Part shown: positions 50,307-59,539 of the stretch, one piece after another
How positions within the stretch are numbered: the first letter of the stretch is position 1
Layout of the letters: each line of letters opens with the position of its first letter
From: Variovorax sp. V93
Lineage (GTDB): Bacteria > Pseudomonadota > Gammaproteobacteria > Burkholderiales > Burkholderiaceae_C
Reading direction: 5' to 3'
Assembly (NCBI RefSeq): GCF_041154485.1
Contig: NZ_AP028670.1
Span: 310,001 to 374,000, forward strand
Length of the DNA: 64,000 nucleotides
Notes under the pieces: generated by a model
Told to the model about the DNA's origin: nothing
What the model saw: only the letters and a program-made list of their open reading frames with translations
Database searches by the model: none
Translations under genes and position numbers: made by a program

Positions 50307-51242
50307 TCAGCCCTTGCGCAGCTGCGTGATCAGTTCGTCCAGCGCGGCGGCGGCGCCCTCCGGGTTGCGCCGGCGCAGCGCGTGCGCCACCTTGCGGCGC
50401 AGCGGAAAGAGGTCGGGGCGCGGACGCACCGAGAGCACATGCGTCATGCGTTCGCGCAGCACGCTGGTCATGGTCTGCGCCATCAGCGTCAGCGCCTCGT
50501 TGTGGCCGGCCGCCGCGATCGAGGCGAAGAAGGCGCTCGCGGAGGCGATGCGCTCCTTCAACGGCGCGTCGTCGGGGTGCGCCTCGATGGCGTCGGCGGC
50601 CTCGCGCACCGCGTCCAGCTCGGCCTCGGTGGCGCGCTCGCTCGCCAGGCGCAGCAAGGTGCCGTAGAGCGTGCGGTAGGCCTCGTCGATGTCGGCGTCC
50701 CCGAGCCGGCCCTCCACGACCAGCTTGCGCAGCGACTCGGCCAGCATCATGTAGGCGCCCTTGTAGAACACCAGCGCCTGGTCGGGCACGCCGGCGCTCA
50801 GGTGCCGGACCTCGCCGATGAAGATGGTGTGGTCGCCGGCCTCGTGGGCGGCATGCGCGCGACATTCGAAGCTGGCCAGGCAGTCGTCGATCAGCGGCAT
50901 GCCGAGCCGGCCGGCGCGCCAGGCCACGCCGTCGAACTTGTCCTCGATCCGGCTCGAGGCGAAGCGGCCCGACAGCGCGTCCTGCTGCTGCGAGAGGATG
51001 TTGATCACGAAGCCCTCCGCAGCCTGGAAGGTCGGCAGCAGGCGGCTGGCATTGCGCAGGCTGAACAGCACGAGCGGCGGGTCGAGCGACACCGAGCTGA
51101 ACGAATTGCAGGTCAGGCCCGCCGGCTGGCCGTCCGGCGTGCAGGTGGTGATGACGGCCACGCCGGTCGGAAAGCATCCGAGCAGCTGGCGCAGTTGCGC
51201 GGGCTCGATGGCGGGGCGGATCCCTTCGGCGGCTTCGGACAT
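50307..51242 (-). CDS. flavin reductase with C-terminal FCD (GntR-like sensor) domain
   Basis: A 311-residue fusion. Residues about 15-170 are a flavin reductase/FMN-binding domain (CFPTGVAVITTCTPDGQPAG, SFSSVSLDPPLVLFSLRNAS, GFVINILSQQQ, FIGEVRHLS). Residues about 175-311 are all-helical and resemble the FCD ligand domain of FadR-type regulators (ASAFFASIAAAGHNEALTLM, LFPLRRKVAHALRRRNPEGA), with no DNA-binding domain. It should supply reduced FMN to the luciferase-like monooxygenase encoded 21 bp upstream, perhaps under allosteric control by a substrate held in the FCD part. A similar reductase-sensor fusion exists in HpaC-type systems with a MarR domain. Confidence 0.85.
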   Translation of the reverse strand: MSEAAEGIRPAIEPAQLRQLLGCFPTGVAVITTCTPDGQPAGLTCNSFSSVSLDPPLVLFSLRNASRLLPTFQAAEGFVINILSQQQDALSGRFASSRIEDKFDGVAWRAGRLGMPLIDDCLASFECRAHAAHEAGDHTIFIGEVRHLSAGVPDQALVFYKGAYMMLAESLRKLVVEGRLGDADIDEAYRTLYGTLLRLASERATEAELDAVREAADAIEAHPDDAPLKERIASASAFFASIAAAGHNEALTLMAQTMTSVLRERMTHVLSVRPRPDLFPLRRKVAHALRRRNPEGAAAALDELITQLRKG

Positions 51243-51263
51243 GGCGTCTCCTCGCGCTCGGCC

Positions 51264-52355
51264 TCAGGCCGCGGCGAGTTCGGGCCGCGCCGCGGGCCGG
51301 TGCGGCGGATCGTTGGCGATCTCCTGCTGCACCGCCGGAATGATGACCTTGCCCCAGGTCTCGAGCTGGCGCAGCATCGTCTTGTGGTCGAAGTCGCCCA
51401 TCTGCGTCTGGAAGCAGTAGTGCACCGGCTTGAGCGTGCGGATCTCGTTGACCACGCGCTCGATCACGGTGTCGACGCTGCCCACGGGCAGCAGCGCGCG
51501 CATCTCGTCCAGGCTCGGCTCGCCCTCGACGATGCCCTCCTCCACCTGGTAGTCGTCGGCGATCTGCGCGGTGCGGCGCTTCAGGCTGACGGCAATGCGG
51601 CGCTGGTAGCGGGCGCACTCGAGGTAGCGCTCCACCTCGTCCTTGTCGTTGCTGGCATAGGCCGCGCGCAACAGGCCGACCTGCACGCCGGCGGGGTCCT
51701 TGCCCTCGGCCGTGGCCACCTTGTCGATCAGCGCGCGGGTGCCGGCCAGCTTCTCCAGCCCGCCGTCGCCGCCCGAGACGAACACGTGGTGGCCGGACTT
51801 CACGGCGCGCGACAGGAAGGCGGGGTCGACGCTGGTGATCCACATCGGCGGCATGGGGCGCTGCACCGCGCGCTGGCTGATGGCGCTCATGGGCTGGCGG
51901 TAGTACTCGCCCTCGTAGCTGAACTTGGGCTGCGTCAGGCCGGCCTCGAGCATGTCGAGCATCTCGAAGGTGCGACCCTTGGCTGATTCGAGCGAGACGC
52001 CGAAGCGCTCGAACTCGAAGTGCTGGTAGCCCGAGCCGATGCCCAGGTTCAGGCGGCCGTCGGACAGCTGGTCGACCATCGCCACGTCCGCGATCAGGCG
52101 CGCCGGCGTGTACAGCGGCGCGACCACGATGCCGGTGCCCAGCCGGATCTTGCGGGTGACCGCGGCGCAGTGCGCGATCATGGTCAGCGGCGAGGAGCAC
52201 ATGCCGTAGTTGCTGAAGTGGTGCTCGGCGTACCATGCGGCACCAAAACCCAGTTCGTCCGCCAGGCGAGTCTGCTCGACGGCGTCGCGCAGGATCTGGT
52301 GGGAGGTTTTGTGCTTGTTCCGCTGCTGCATCAGAATGAAGATTCCGAAATCCAT
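51264..52355 (-). CDS. LLM-class flavin-dependent monooxygenase
   Basis: A 363-residue bacterial-luciferase-like TIM-barrel monooxygenase that uses reduced FMN. Features: MDFGIFILMQQRNKHK at the N-terminus, ADELGFGAAWYAEHHFSNYG, TRKIRLGTGIVVAPLYTP and DGRLNLGIGSGYQHFEFERF. It has the size and motifs of the long-chain/limonene/alkanal-type subgroup. It is the first gene of the operon with AGGAG before its ATG at 52355, and pairs with the flavin reductase next to it. It would insert oxygen (hydroxylation or Baeyer-Villiger) into a ring or chain intermediate. The LysR gene is divergent, 102 bp away. Confidence 0.9.
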   Translation of the reverse strand: MDFGIFILMQQRNKHKTSHQILRDAVEQTRLADELGFGAAWYAEHHFSNYGMCSSPLTMIAHCAAVTRKIRLGTGIVVAPLYTPARLIADVAMVDQLSDGRLNLGIGSGYQHFEFERFGVSLESAKGRTFEMLDMLEAGLTQPKFSYEGEYYRQPMSAISQRAVQRPMPPMWITSVDPAFLSRAVKSGHHVFVSGGDGGLEKLAGTRALIDKVATAEGKDPAGVQVGLLRAAYASNDKDEVERYLECARYQRRIAVSLKRRTAQIADDYQVEEGIVEGEPSLDEMRALLPVGSVDTVIERVVNEIRTLKPVHYCFQTQMGDFDHKTMLRQLETWGKVIIPAVQQEIANDPPHRPAARPELAAA

Positions 52356-52457
52356 CGCTGTGACTCCTGGTTGGCTGGTTTTGATCGAGGTCCATCGTAG
52401 GAACTCGAACCGCCTGCGGATCACCAGCGAACGCACACCTTCTTTGCGTCTTTCGAA
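52356..52457. promoter_or_regulatory. divergent promoter region of the catabolic operon and its LysR gene
   Basis: 102 bases between the monooxygenase start (leftward) and the LysR start (rightward). It must carry both promoters and, by analogy with LysR-controlled pathways, the regulator's binding site. An AGGAG ribosome-binding site for the monooxygenase lies at its left end. No LysR box could be fixed with confidence by eye. Confidence 0.45.
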
Positions 52458-53366
52458 ATGAAGGCCCTCGATTCGCTGCGCATCTTCGTGGCCACCCAGA
52501 AGAAGGGCAGCCTCTCGGCCGCGGCCCGCAGCCTCAGCCTGTCGCCGGCCACCATCTCGCGGCGCATCAGCGCGCTGGAGGAGGAACTGGGCGTGCAGCT
52601 GGTGGACCGCACCAGCCGCAACCTCAAGGTGACCGAGGCGGGCCAGGCCTTCCTGGAGCGGGCCGAGGCGGTGCTGGAACTCATGAGCGAAGCCGAGCAG
52701 GTCGTGCACAACGCGCGCCAGCGGCCCGAGGGCCGGCTGCGCGTGCATTCGCGCACCCACATCGGCCTGCGCGTGCTGGCGCCGCTGCTGCCGCGCTTCG
52801 CGGAGCTCTACCCGGACATCCGCGTGGAGCTCGAGCTCTCCGAGCATCCGGTCAACCTGGTCGAGCACGACTTCGACGTCGACATCCGCACCGGCGAGTC
52901 CACCGATTCGGGCTTCGTCATCAAGCGGCTGCTGTCGAGCGACGAGGTGCTGGTGGCCAGCCCGGCCTTCGTGAAGACCTACTCGCGCATCCGGCATCCG
53001 AACGACCTGCCGCAGGTGCGCTGCCTCACCTACCGGCGCGAGCGCGAGGTCATCACCTGGAAGTACATCGACGAAGCGGGCGAGCAGCAGGAGCTGATGA
53101 TCCAGGGCGTGCTGAGCGCCAACAACGGGGAGCTGCTGCGCCTGGCCGCGATCGGCGGCATGGGCGTGGCGCTGCTGTCCGAGGCCACCGTGCGCGGCGA
53201 CCTGCAGAACGGCACGCTGGTGCGGCTCTTGCCCGACTACCGCTTTGCGGTGCGGGCCTTTTCCAACGGCGTCTTCGCCGTGTTCCGGCAAAGCCGCGTG
53301 CTGCCGCTGAAGGTGCGCGCCTTCGTGGACTACGTGGCTGACGCACTCCGAAGCGAGACGTCCTAG
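52458..53366 (+). CDS. LysR-family regulator of the catabolic operon
   Basis: A 302-residue LTTR of the CrgA/DmlR-like subgroup: HTH at the N-terminus (LDSLRIFVATQKKGSLSAAA, LSPATISRRISALEEELGVQ), linker helix, and an effector domain from about 90 (GRLRVHSRTHIGLRVLAPLL). It is divergent from an eleven-gene degradation operon, so it most likely senses a substrate or CoA intermediate and activates that operon. It is convergent with the PAS-GGDEF-EAL gene, with a 56-bp gap. Confidence 0.92.
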   Translation: MKALDSLRIFVATQKKGSLSAAARSLSLSPATISRRISALEEELGVQLVDRTSRNLKVTEAGQAFLERAEAVLELMSEAEQVVHNARQRPEGRLRVHSRTHIGLRVLAPLLPRFAELYPDIRVELELSEHPVNLVEHDFDVDIRTGESTDSGFVIKRLLSSDEVLVASPAFVKTYSRIRHPNDLPQVRCLTYRREREVITWKYIDEAGEQQELMIQGVLSANNGELLRLAAIGGMGVALLSEATVRGDLQNGTLVRLLPDYRFAVRAFSNGVFAVFRQSRVLPLKVRAFVDYVADALRSETS

Positions 53367-53422
53367 TTCACGACACTGGAAATCCGGTGATGGGCAGGTG
53401 TCGCCACTGTGCGGTGCCTCGT

Positions 53423-56400
53423 TCAGTTCCTGGGCGACGCGAGGAGGCCTCGCACCTCCGAGGCCGGGAGCGGCCGCGCGAACAGATATCCCTGCACCTC
53501 GTCAAATCCTTCCTGTCGGATGATCTGCAACTGCGCTTCGGTCTCCACGCCCTCCACCGTCGTGGCGATGCCCAGGCTTCTGCCGATGCCGGCCACGGCC
53601 CGGATGATCGCGAGCGACCTGCTGTCGGGCAGGTCGGCGATGAAGCTGCGATCCACCTTGATCTTGTCGAACGGGAAGCTGCGCAGATAGCCCAGCGACG
53701 AGTACCCGGTCCCGAAATCGTCCATCGCGATCTTCACGCCCAGCTGCCGGATCTGCTGCAGGGTGCGCAGGTTCCTGTCGTCATTGCCGAGCAGCACCGA
53801 CTCGGTGATCTCGAGTTGCAGGCGCGACGGGGAGAGCCCCGAGGCATCCAGCGCGTTCCTGATCAGGTCGACCAGGTTGTCGTCGCGGAACTGGACGGGC
53901 GAGAGGTTCACCGCCACGCCGATCCCGTCGGGCCAGGCGGTGGCCTCGCGACAGGCTTCGCGAAGCACCCACTCGCCGATGTCCACGATCAGCCCGGTCT
54001 CCTCCGCGATCGGAATGAAGTCGGCCGGCGAGATCATGCCGCGGCCGGCGTGCCGCCAGCGCAGCAGCGCCTCGAAGGTGGTGTAGCGGTTGGACGCGAG
54101 ACTCACGAGTGCCTGGTAGCGGACCTCGAAATCTCCGCGGGCGAGCGCCTCGCCCATCGAGAGCTTCAGGGTTTGGCGGATCTGCAGGTCGGCGTCCATG
54201 CTCTTGTCGTACCTGTAGAAGCTTCTTCCGCCCGCGGCCTTGGCGCGGTGGAGCGCCACGGTGGAGGCACGCTTGATCTCGTCGACCGTGCCGCCGTCGG
54301 CCGGCGCCACGGCGATGCCGACGCTGGCGCCGATGCTGACCTTGCTCCCGTCCAGGTCGAAGGGGCCGAGCAGAATGGCCATGAGGCGTCGTGCAATCTC
54401 GACCGTCGCGTCGGGACGCAGAAGCCCGAAACAGCCGATCACGAACTCGTCCGCGCCGAGTCGCGCGAGCATGTGCTCGTCACCGGAGACGACAAGCCTC
54501 AGGCGCTGCGCAACCTCCTGCAGCAGGATGTCGCCCACGGGATGACCGTAAGCGTCGTTGACGGCCTTGAAGCCGTCCAGGTCCAGCGTCAGCACGGCCA
54601 CCGAGGTCCCGCGTTTGCCGGCATCGGTCAAGTGCTGCTGCAGCGCCTCGCGGAATGCCTGGCGATTGGGCAGCCCGGTGAGAGCGTCGTGGCGGGCCAT
54701 GTGGGAAACCTGGCTTTGGGCCTGGAAACGCTCCTGCTCGGCCTTGCGGCGGGCGGTGGTGTCGCGAAAGAAAATAGACAGGCCCTCCTCGGTGGGCGAG
54801 GCATGGATCTCGAGCCACACCTGGGTGATGGGTACGAATTCCTCGAACGACACAGCCTTGCCCGCCATCGCCTGCCGGAAGTAGTCGCCGAACAGGCTTT
54901 CGACTTCGGCGGGGTAGAGGTCCCACAGCCTTGCGTTCACGGCCTCCACGCCGAGCTTCAGGAACCGCCGGGCGTTCTCGTTCATGTACGTGATCCGCCA
55001 TGCATGATCGACGACCAGCACGCAATCCATCGTGTTCTCGAGCACCGCAGAGAGCCGCGTTGCCGCACGTTCGGCCTGCTGCTGCGCCGCCACCGCATCG
55101 TTGCGCGCCGCCTTGGCCTCCGTGATGTCGCGCCAGATGCTCACCATCCGGCTCGGCACGCCCGATGCGTCCAGGACCGGCGCCGCGATGACGTCGAGCC
55201 ATCGGTGCACGCCTTTAGCGTCGACGGCATCTACCTCGAGTCTCGACGTGCCGCCGGCGCGCACCACGTCGAACATGGCGCTGAGTTTCCGAAGCCGGCC
55301 TTCAGGAAAGATTCGCTCGAGCGCCTCGCGGTCTGCGAGTTGCGAGACATCCAGACCGATCATCCGCCGCGCCGACCTGTTCATCAGCAGCGTCTTGCCC
55401 GACAAGTCGAGCATGCTGATGCAATCGGGGCTGCTGTCGAAGATGCTCCGGATCGAGGCTTCGCTCTCGCGCAGCGCGGATTCGGCCGCGCGGCGCTCGG
55501 TGACGTCGAGAATGGAGCCGGCATAGCCGAGGAACCCGCCATCAGGCGACAGCCGCGGCGTGCCGGTGTCGATGACCCAGGCCCAGCTGCCATCTGTCCG
55601 ACGCAGCCTGTACTCGAGCTGAACCGGCCTGCGCTCTGCGCTCGCCGTCCTGAACAGTTCGAGCACCGACGCGCGGTCCTCGGGATGGACGGCACGGCTC
55701 CACCCCTCGCCCAGCGACTCGGTCTCGGTCTGGCCCGTCGCCTCGAGCCAGCGCCGGCTGTGGTAGGTGGCCTCGCCATGCTGGTCGGTGAGCCACATCA
55801 TCACGGGCACGCTGTCCGCGATCAGGCGGAACAGCGACTCGCTCTCACGCAGCGCTTCGATGGCGATGCGACGCTGATGAACGTCCTCGAGCAGTCCGTA
55901 CCAGCGCACGATGTCGTGGTTGCCGTCGCGCCGGGGGGCCGCACGGGCCCTGAACCATCGATACCTTCCGTCAGCGGCGCTGCGCACCCTGTATTCGGTG
56001 TCGATGGGAACGCCGCGGGCCACCGAGTCCGCCCACAGCGTTCGGACGCGTTCGAGATCGTCGGCGTGCAGCGCGCATTCCCAGCCCGATCCCAGCGTCT
56101 TCTCGACCGAATTGCCGGTCAGCGCCGACCACCCCGGTCCGACCTCGGTAATCGCGCCGGCAGGATCTGCAGTCCAGGTGATCTGCGGGTGGAGTTCGAC
56201 GAACGAGCGGTAGTGCGCTTCGCTGGCCCGGAGCCCCCGCTCCGTCGTGCGCAGCTCGGTCACGTCAGAGATCACAACCACGAGCAGCTTGCCGCCGGAA
56301 TCCGTGAGATCGACCGCTTGCTTGAGCGTGAGCAGGGCCCTGGTCGATCCGTCTGCCAGGGTGATCTCCTCCTCGAAATGGCGAGGCTTTCCGCTCGCGA

Positions 56401-56647
56401 GTATTTCGAGATCGATGGCCCTGATCCGGTCGGCCTCGGCCCGGGGCAGGATATCGCGGTCTGTCTTTCCGCGCACGCGGTCGAGCGACACGTTGAGGAC
56501 CTCGCAGGCCCGCCGGTTGAGATGCACGAAACGCAAGGCCTCGTCCTTGACGATGACAACCTGGCCGATTGCATCGAGGAGCGCGACCGCCTGGAACGAA
56601 AGATGCAACAGATCGTCGGGCTGCTGTGCGGCGCGGGACTCATCCAT
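53423..56647 (-). CDS. five-PAS GGDEF/EAL cyclic-di-GMP protein with degenerate GGDEF
   Basis: A 1074-residue cytoplasmic signalling protein. Five PAS/PAC repeats (about 15-130, 140-260, 265-395, 400-520, 535-650) precede a GGDEF domain (about 660-820) and an EAL domain (about 830-1070). The GGDEF signature reads LGADEF near residue 730, so the first Gly is lost and cyclase activity is doubtful. The EAL set is complete: FEALLRW, VNLSPVQ, ITESVLL, DDFGTGYSSL, DKIKVDRSF and TTVEGVET. It should therefore act mainly as a c-di-GMP phosphodiesterase, with the GGDEF part perhaps sensing GTP. There is no membrane segment. AGGAG precedes the ATG. It ends 56 bp from the LysR gene. Confidence 0.93.
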   Translation of the reverse strand: MDESRAAQQPDDLLHLSFQAVALLDAIGQVVIVKDEALRFVHLNRRACEVLNVSLDRVRGKTDRDILPRAEADRIRAIDLEILASGKPRHFEEEITLADGSTRALLTLKQAVDLTDSGGKLLVVVISDVTELRTTERGLRASEAHYRSFVELHPQITWTADPAGAITEVGPGWSALTGNSVEKTLGSGWECALHADDLERVRTLWADSVARGVPIDTEYRVRSAADGRYRWFRARAAPRRDGNHDIVRWYGLLEDVHQRRIAIEALRESESLFRLIADSVPVMMWLTDQHGEATYHSRRWLEATGQTETESLGEGWSRAVHPEDRASVLELFRTASAERRPVQLEYRLRRTDGSWAWVIDTGTPRLSPDGGFLGYAGSILDVTERRAAESALRESEASIRSIFDSSPDCISMLDLSGKTLLMNRSARRMIGLDVSQLADREALERIFPEGRLRKLSAMFDVVRAGGTSRLEVDAVDAKGVHRWLDVIAAPVLDASGVPSRMVSIWRDITEAKAARNDAVAAQQQAERAATRLSAVLENTMDCVLVVDHAWRITYMNENARRFLKLGVEAVNARLWDLYPAEVESLFGDYFRQAMAGKAVSFEEFVPITQVWLEIHASPTEEGLSIFFRDTTARRKAEQERFQAQSQVSHMARHDALTGLPNRQAFREALQQHLTDAGKRGTSVAVLTLDLDGFKAVNDAYGHPVGDILLQEVAQRLRLVVSGDEHMLARLGADEFVIGCFGLLRPDATVEIARRLMAILLGPFDLDGSKVSIGASVGIAVAPADGGTVDEIKRASTVALHRAKAAGGRSFYRYDKSMDADLQIRQTLKLSMGEALARGDFEVRYQALVSLASNRYTTFEALLRWRHAGRGMISPADFIPIAEETGLIVDIGEWVLREACREATAWPDGIGVAVNLSPVQFRDDNLVDLIRNALDASGLSPSRLQLEITESVLLGNDDRNLRTLQQIRQLGVKIAMDDFGTGYSSLGYLRSFPFDKIKVDRSFIADLPDSRSLAIIRAVAGIGRSLGIATTVEGVETEAQLQIIRQEGFDEVQGYLFARPLPASEVRGLLASPRN

Positions 56648-56779
56648 GTCGATGTCTCCTGTCTGGAATGTGCACCAAGCTTGCCATCGTAGCCCGCAGC
56701 GAACGTCGGCCGGCAGGTCGGATCAGGGCAACCGGCCAGGCGAATCTGGCGTGGGACGCGGCCCCGGCCCAAGGTTGAA

Positions 56780-58351
56780 TCAGGCGGGAGCCAATTCGCG
56801 GCGCGCCGTGTCGAGCCGGAAGACACCCACCAATTGGGACAGGCTACCCGCCTGGTCCTGCAGCGCGGCGGCCGCGGCGGCCGCTTCCTCCACCAGCGCG
56901 GCATTCTGCTGGGTGACCTGGTCCATCTGCGTGATGGCCTGATTGATCTGCTCGATGCCGGTCGTCTGCTCCTGGCTGGCGGCGGTGATCTCGCCCATGA
57001 TGTCGGTCACGCGGCGCACGCTCGCGACGATTTCATCCATCGTCTGGCCCGCCTCGGCCACTTTCTGGCTGCCGGCCTCGACCTTGCCGACGGAGTCGTC
57101 GATCAGGCCCTTGACTTCCTTGGCCGCTGCGGCCGAGCGCTGCGCGAGGTTGCGCACCTCTGCCGCAACCACCGCGAAGCCCCGCCCCTGCTCGCCGGCA
57201 CGGGCGGCTTCCACTGCGGCGTTCAGCGCCAGGATGTTGGTCTGGAATGCGATGCCGTCGATGACCGCGATGATGTCCACGATCTTGCGCGAGGACGAGT
57301 TGATCGATCCCATGGTTTCGACCACCTGGCTCACCACGCCGCCGCCGCGCACCGCCACCTCCGAAGCCGAGGCCGCCAGCTGGTTGGCCTGGCGCGCGTT
57401 GTCCGCGTTCTGCTTGACGGTGGAGGTCAGCTCCTCCATGGAGGCCGCGGTTTCCTGGAGCGAGCTCGCTTGTTGCTCGGTGCGCGACGACAGGTCCTGG
57501 TTCCCGGAGGCGATCTGGCCCGAGGCGGTGGCGATCGTCTCCGTGCCCTGACGCACCTCCCCGACCACTTTGGAGAGGTTGTCGTTCATCGACTTGAGCG
57601 CCGCCAGCAACTGGCCGACCTCGTCGCGCGAGCTGGGGACGATCCGGGTGGTCAGGTCTCCGGACGCCACCCGCTCAGCCAGGCGGAGGGCGTCGCGCAT
57701 CGGACGCACGATTCCGACGGTCAACTGCCAGGCGCACAAGGCCCCCGCCAGCAGCGCAACGGCGGACAGGGCGATCACGACCCAGCGGCCGCTGCGGTGG
57801 ATCTGCTGGATCTCGCGGGCCTTCGCGTCGATCTGCACCCGCTGGTTTTCCGCGATTTGCTGCACCGCCTTGCCGTAGATCTGAAGGGCGGCCTGATAGT
57901 CGGTGTCGGCCAGCTTGCCGGCGGCTTCGCTGTCGCCGGCCGCCTTCAGCTTGTTGATCGTCGCGAGATGGGCCAACACCGCCTTGCGCGCCGCCACCAC
58001 TTCGGCGAACAGCTTCTTTTCCTCCGGCGCCGTGAGCAGCCTGCCCATCTCCTCCTGGACGGGGTTGATCGATGCCACCCCCTCGGTCAGGTTCTTCTTG
58101 AAGTAGGCTTCATTCGCACTGTCGGTGGCCTTGGCCATGCCGAAGGAATGAACGATGCTCGGGCCGAGAAGATTGGCCCACCGGTTCGCGACGCGCTCCT
58201 TGACAAGGGCCTCATCGACCATCACACGGGCCGAATGGGCCACGGCGTTCAACCGAATCAGGGCGACGCCGGAAACCAGCATCAAGAGCAACAAGATGGC
58301 GGCAAAGCCTCCGCCGAGGCGGAAGCCGATTTTCATATCTCGCAGGCGCAT
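56780..58351 (-). CDS. methyl-accepting chemotaxis protein
   Basis: A 523-residue transmembrane chemoreceptor. TM1 (about 11-33), a four-helix-bundle periplasmic domain (about 35-190), TM2 (about 191-213), HAMP (about 214-268) and the signalling coiled coil with the highly conserved tip [20 protein letters not shown] and [19 protein letters not shown]. There is no C-terminal CheB/CheR pentapeptide (it ends RELAPA), so adaptation would depend on other receptors. The ATG at 58351 was chosen; [10 protein letters not shown] five codons later is also plausible. It lies beside the c-di-GMP gene in the same direction (132-bp gap), both motility-related. Confidence 0.93.
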   Translation of the reverse strand: MRLRDMKIGFRLGGGFAAILLLLMLVSGVALIRLNAVAHSARVMVDEALVKERVANRWANLLGPSIVHSFGMAKATDSANEAYFKKNLTEGVASINPVQEEMGRLLTAPEEKKLFAEVVAARKAVLAHLATINKLKAAGDSEAAGKLADTDYQAALQIYGKAVQQIAENQRVQIDAKAREIQQIHRSGRWVVIALSAVALLAGALCAWQLTVGIVRPMRDALRLAERVASGDLTTRIVPSSRDEVGQLLAALKSMNDNLSKVVGEVRQGTETIATASGQIASGNQDLSSRTEQQASSLQETAASMEELTSTVKQNADNARQANQLAASASEVAVRGGGVVSQVVETMGSINSSSRKIVDIIAVIDGIAFQTNILALNAAVEAARAGEQGRGFAVVAAEVRNLAQRSAAAAKEVKGLIDDSVGKVEAGSQKVAEAGQTMDEIVASVRRVTDIMGEITAASQEQTTGIEQINQAITQMDQVTQQNAALVEEAAAAAAALQDQAGSLSQLVGVFRLDTARRELAPA

Positions 58352-58516
58352 GGAACTCTTCTTTCGCAGTGTGGGGGACGTGTCCAGTTGGAGGACCGGA
58401 ACTTCGCGGGCGGCGGGGCCCCGGGGTCCTGCCACATCCGGTTATCGGCAACTTCGCCCAAAGTTGAAGGCCAGGTCGCGCACTGCGATCACAAACCGAG
58501 GCCCAGTCCGGGCGCG

Positions 58517-59401
58517 CTAGCAGCCGCCGAACAGGTGGGGCAGGCGCCCCGGCGCGGGCAGCCCCTCGATCCGGAACAGCCCGCCATCCTCCGCCTTGTT
58601 CCCCGCCAGGCGCGCGCTGCGCGAAATCGTGGTCAGGTACATGTGCGCGAGGTCCGGCCCGCCGAAGCAGATGCTCGTGGGATAGCTCGCTGGCAGATCG
58701 ACCAGGCGTTCCAGCCGGCCGTCGGGCGCGTAACGCGCGAGCTTGGCGGCGCGGGTCAGCACGGTCCAGAAGAAGCCCTGCGCGTCGACCGTGGCACCGT
58801 CGGGACCGGAATCGAATGCGTGCGTCTTCGCGAACACGCGCTTGTGGCGCAGCGGGCCGTCGGGGTCGTAGTCGTAGGCCCAGACGGTGCGCTCCAGGCT
58901 GTCGGCCAGGTACAGCACGCGGCCGTCGGGGCTGAAGCAGGGTCCGTTGGCAAAGCCGATGTCGTCGGCCAGCTGCTCCACGCGGCGATCGGTGCGCAGC
59001 CGGTAGAGGCCGCCCAGGACCGGCTCGCCGGGCTGGCGGTCGACGTGCATGGTGCCGGCCAGGAAGTGGCCCGCCGGATCACACTTGCCGTCGTTGAAGC
59101 GCAGCTTCGGATGGTCCACGGGGATGCGGGCCAGGTGCTCCAGCCTGCGCGTGGGGAAGTCGTAGCGCGCGAAGCCGTTGCGCAGCGCCACCACCACGGC
59201 CGCGCCACCGCGGCAGGGCGCGATCGAGCCCACGGGTGCCGGCAGCTCGTGCCGCTCGGGCGCATCGGTTCCGGCATGGAGCCGCCACAGCGTGCCGCCG
59301 AGCGCATCGATCCAGTTCAGCGCCTTCGCATCGGCATCCCAGCAAGGGCTTTCGCCCAACAGGTCTTTCGTGGTTCCGATTCTGATGATCTGCACGGCCA
59401 T
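58517..59401 (-). CDS. SMP-30/gluconolactonase-family protein
   Basis: A 294-residue six-bladed beta-propeller of the SMP-30/gluconolactonase/LRE family, a Ca/Zn lactonase hydrolysing aldono- or sugar lactones. Metal ligands are visible: Glu18 in LLGESPCWD, Asn in RFNDGKCDP, Asn in GFANGPCFS and Asp in DSGPDGATVDA. The ATG at 59401 begins the family N-terminus (MAVQIIRIG); a longer frame from 59449 lacks support. It is divergent from a Bug receptor, suggesting a lactone/sugar-acid uptake and use pair. Confidence 0.88.
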   Translation of the reverse strand: MAVQIIRIGTTKDLLGESPCWDADAKALNWIDALGGTLWRLHAGTDAPERHELPAPVGSIAPCRGGAAVVVALRNGFARYDFPTRRLEHLARIPVDHPKLRFNDGKCDPAGHFLAGTMHVDRQPGEPVLGGLYRLRTDRRVEQLADDIGFANGPCFSPDGRVLYLADSLERTVWAYDYDPDGPLRHKRVFAKTHAFDSGPDGATVDAQGFFWTVLTRAAKLARYAPDGRLERLVDLPASYPTSICFGGPDLAHMYLTTISRSARLAGNKAEDGGLFRIEGLPAPGRLPHLFGGC

Positions 59402-59539
59402 CGGCGAAGTGTGCAGGGCCGGGCTGTGCCCTGGCGGCGCATCCCGCAAAGCTGCTTTTCATTTCGTGCAGCGCTGCGCCAAGGGCGGCCACCTAGACTG
59501 GCTCCAGAGCCCGATTCCGGGCCGGAACAGGAGACAAGA

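Noticed and set aside
53387..56692. A rightward open frame of about 1100 codons
   Set aside because: It mirrors the PAS-GGDEF-EAL gene on the other strand, which has complete domain signatures; the antisense product has none.
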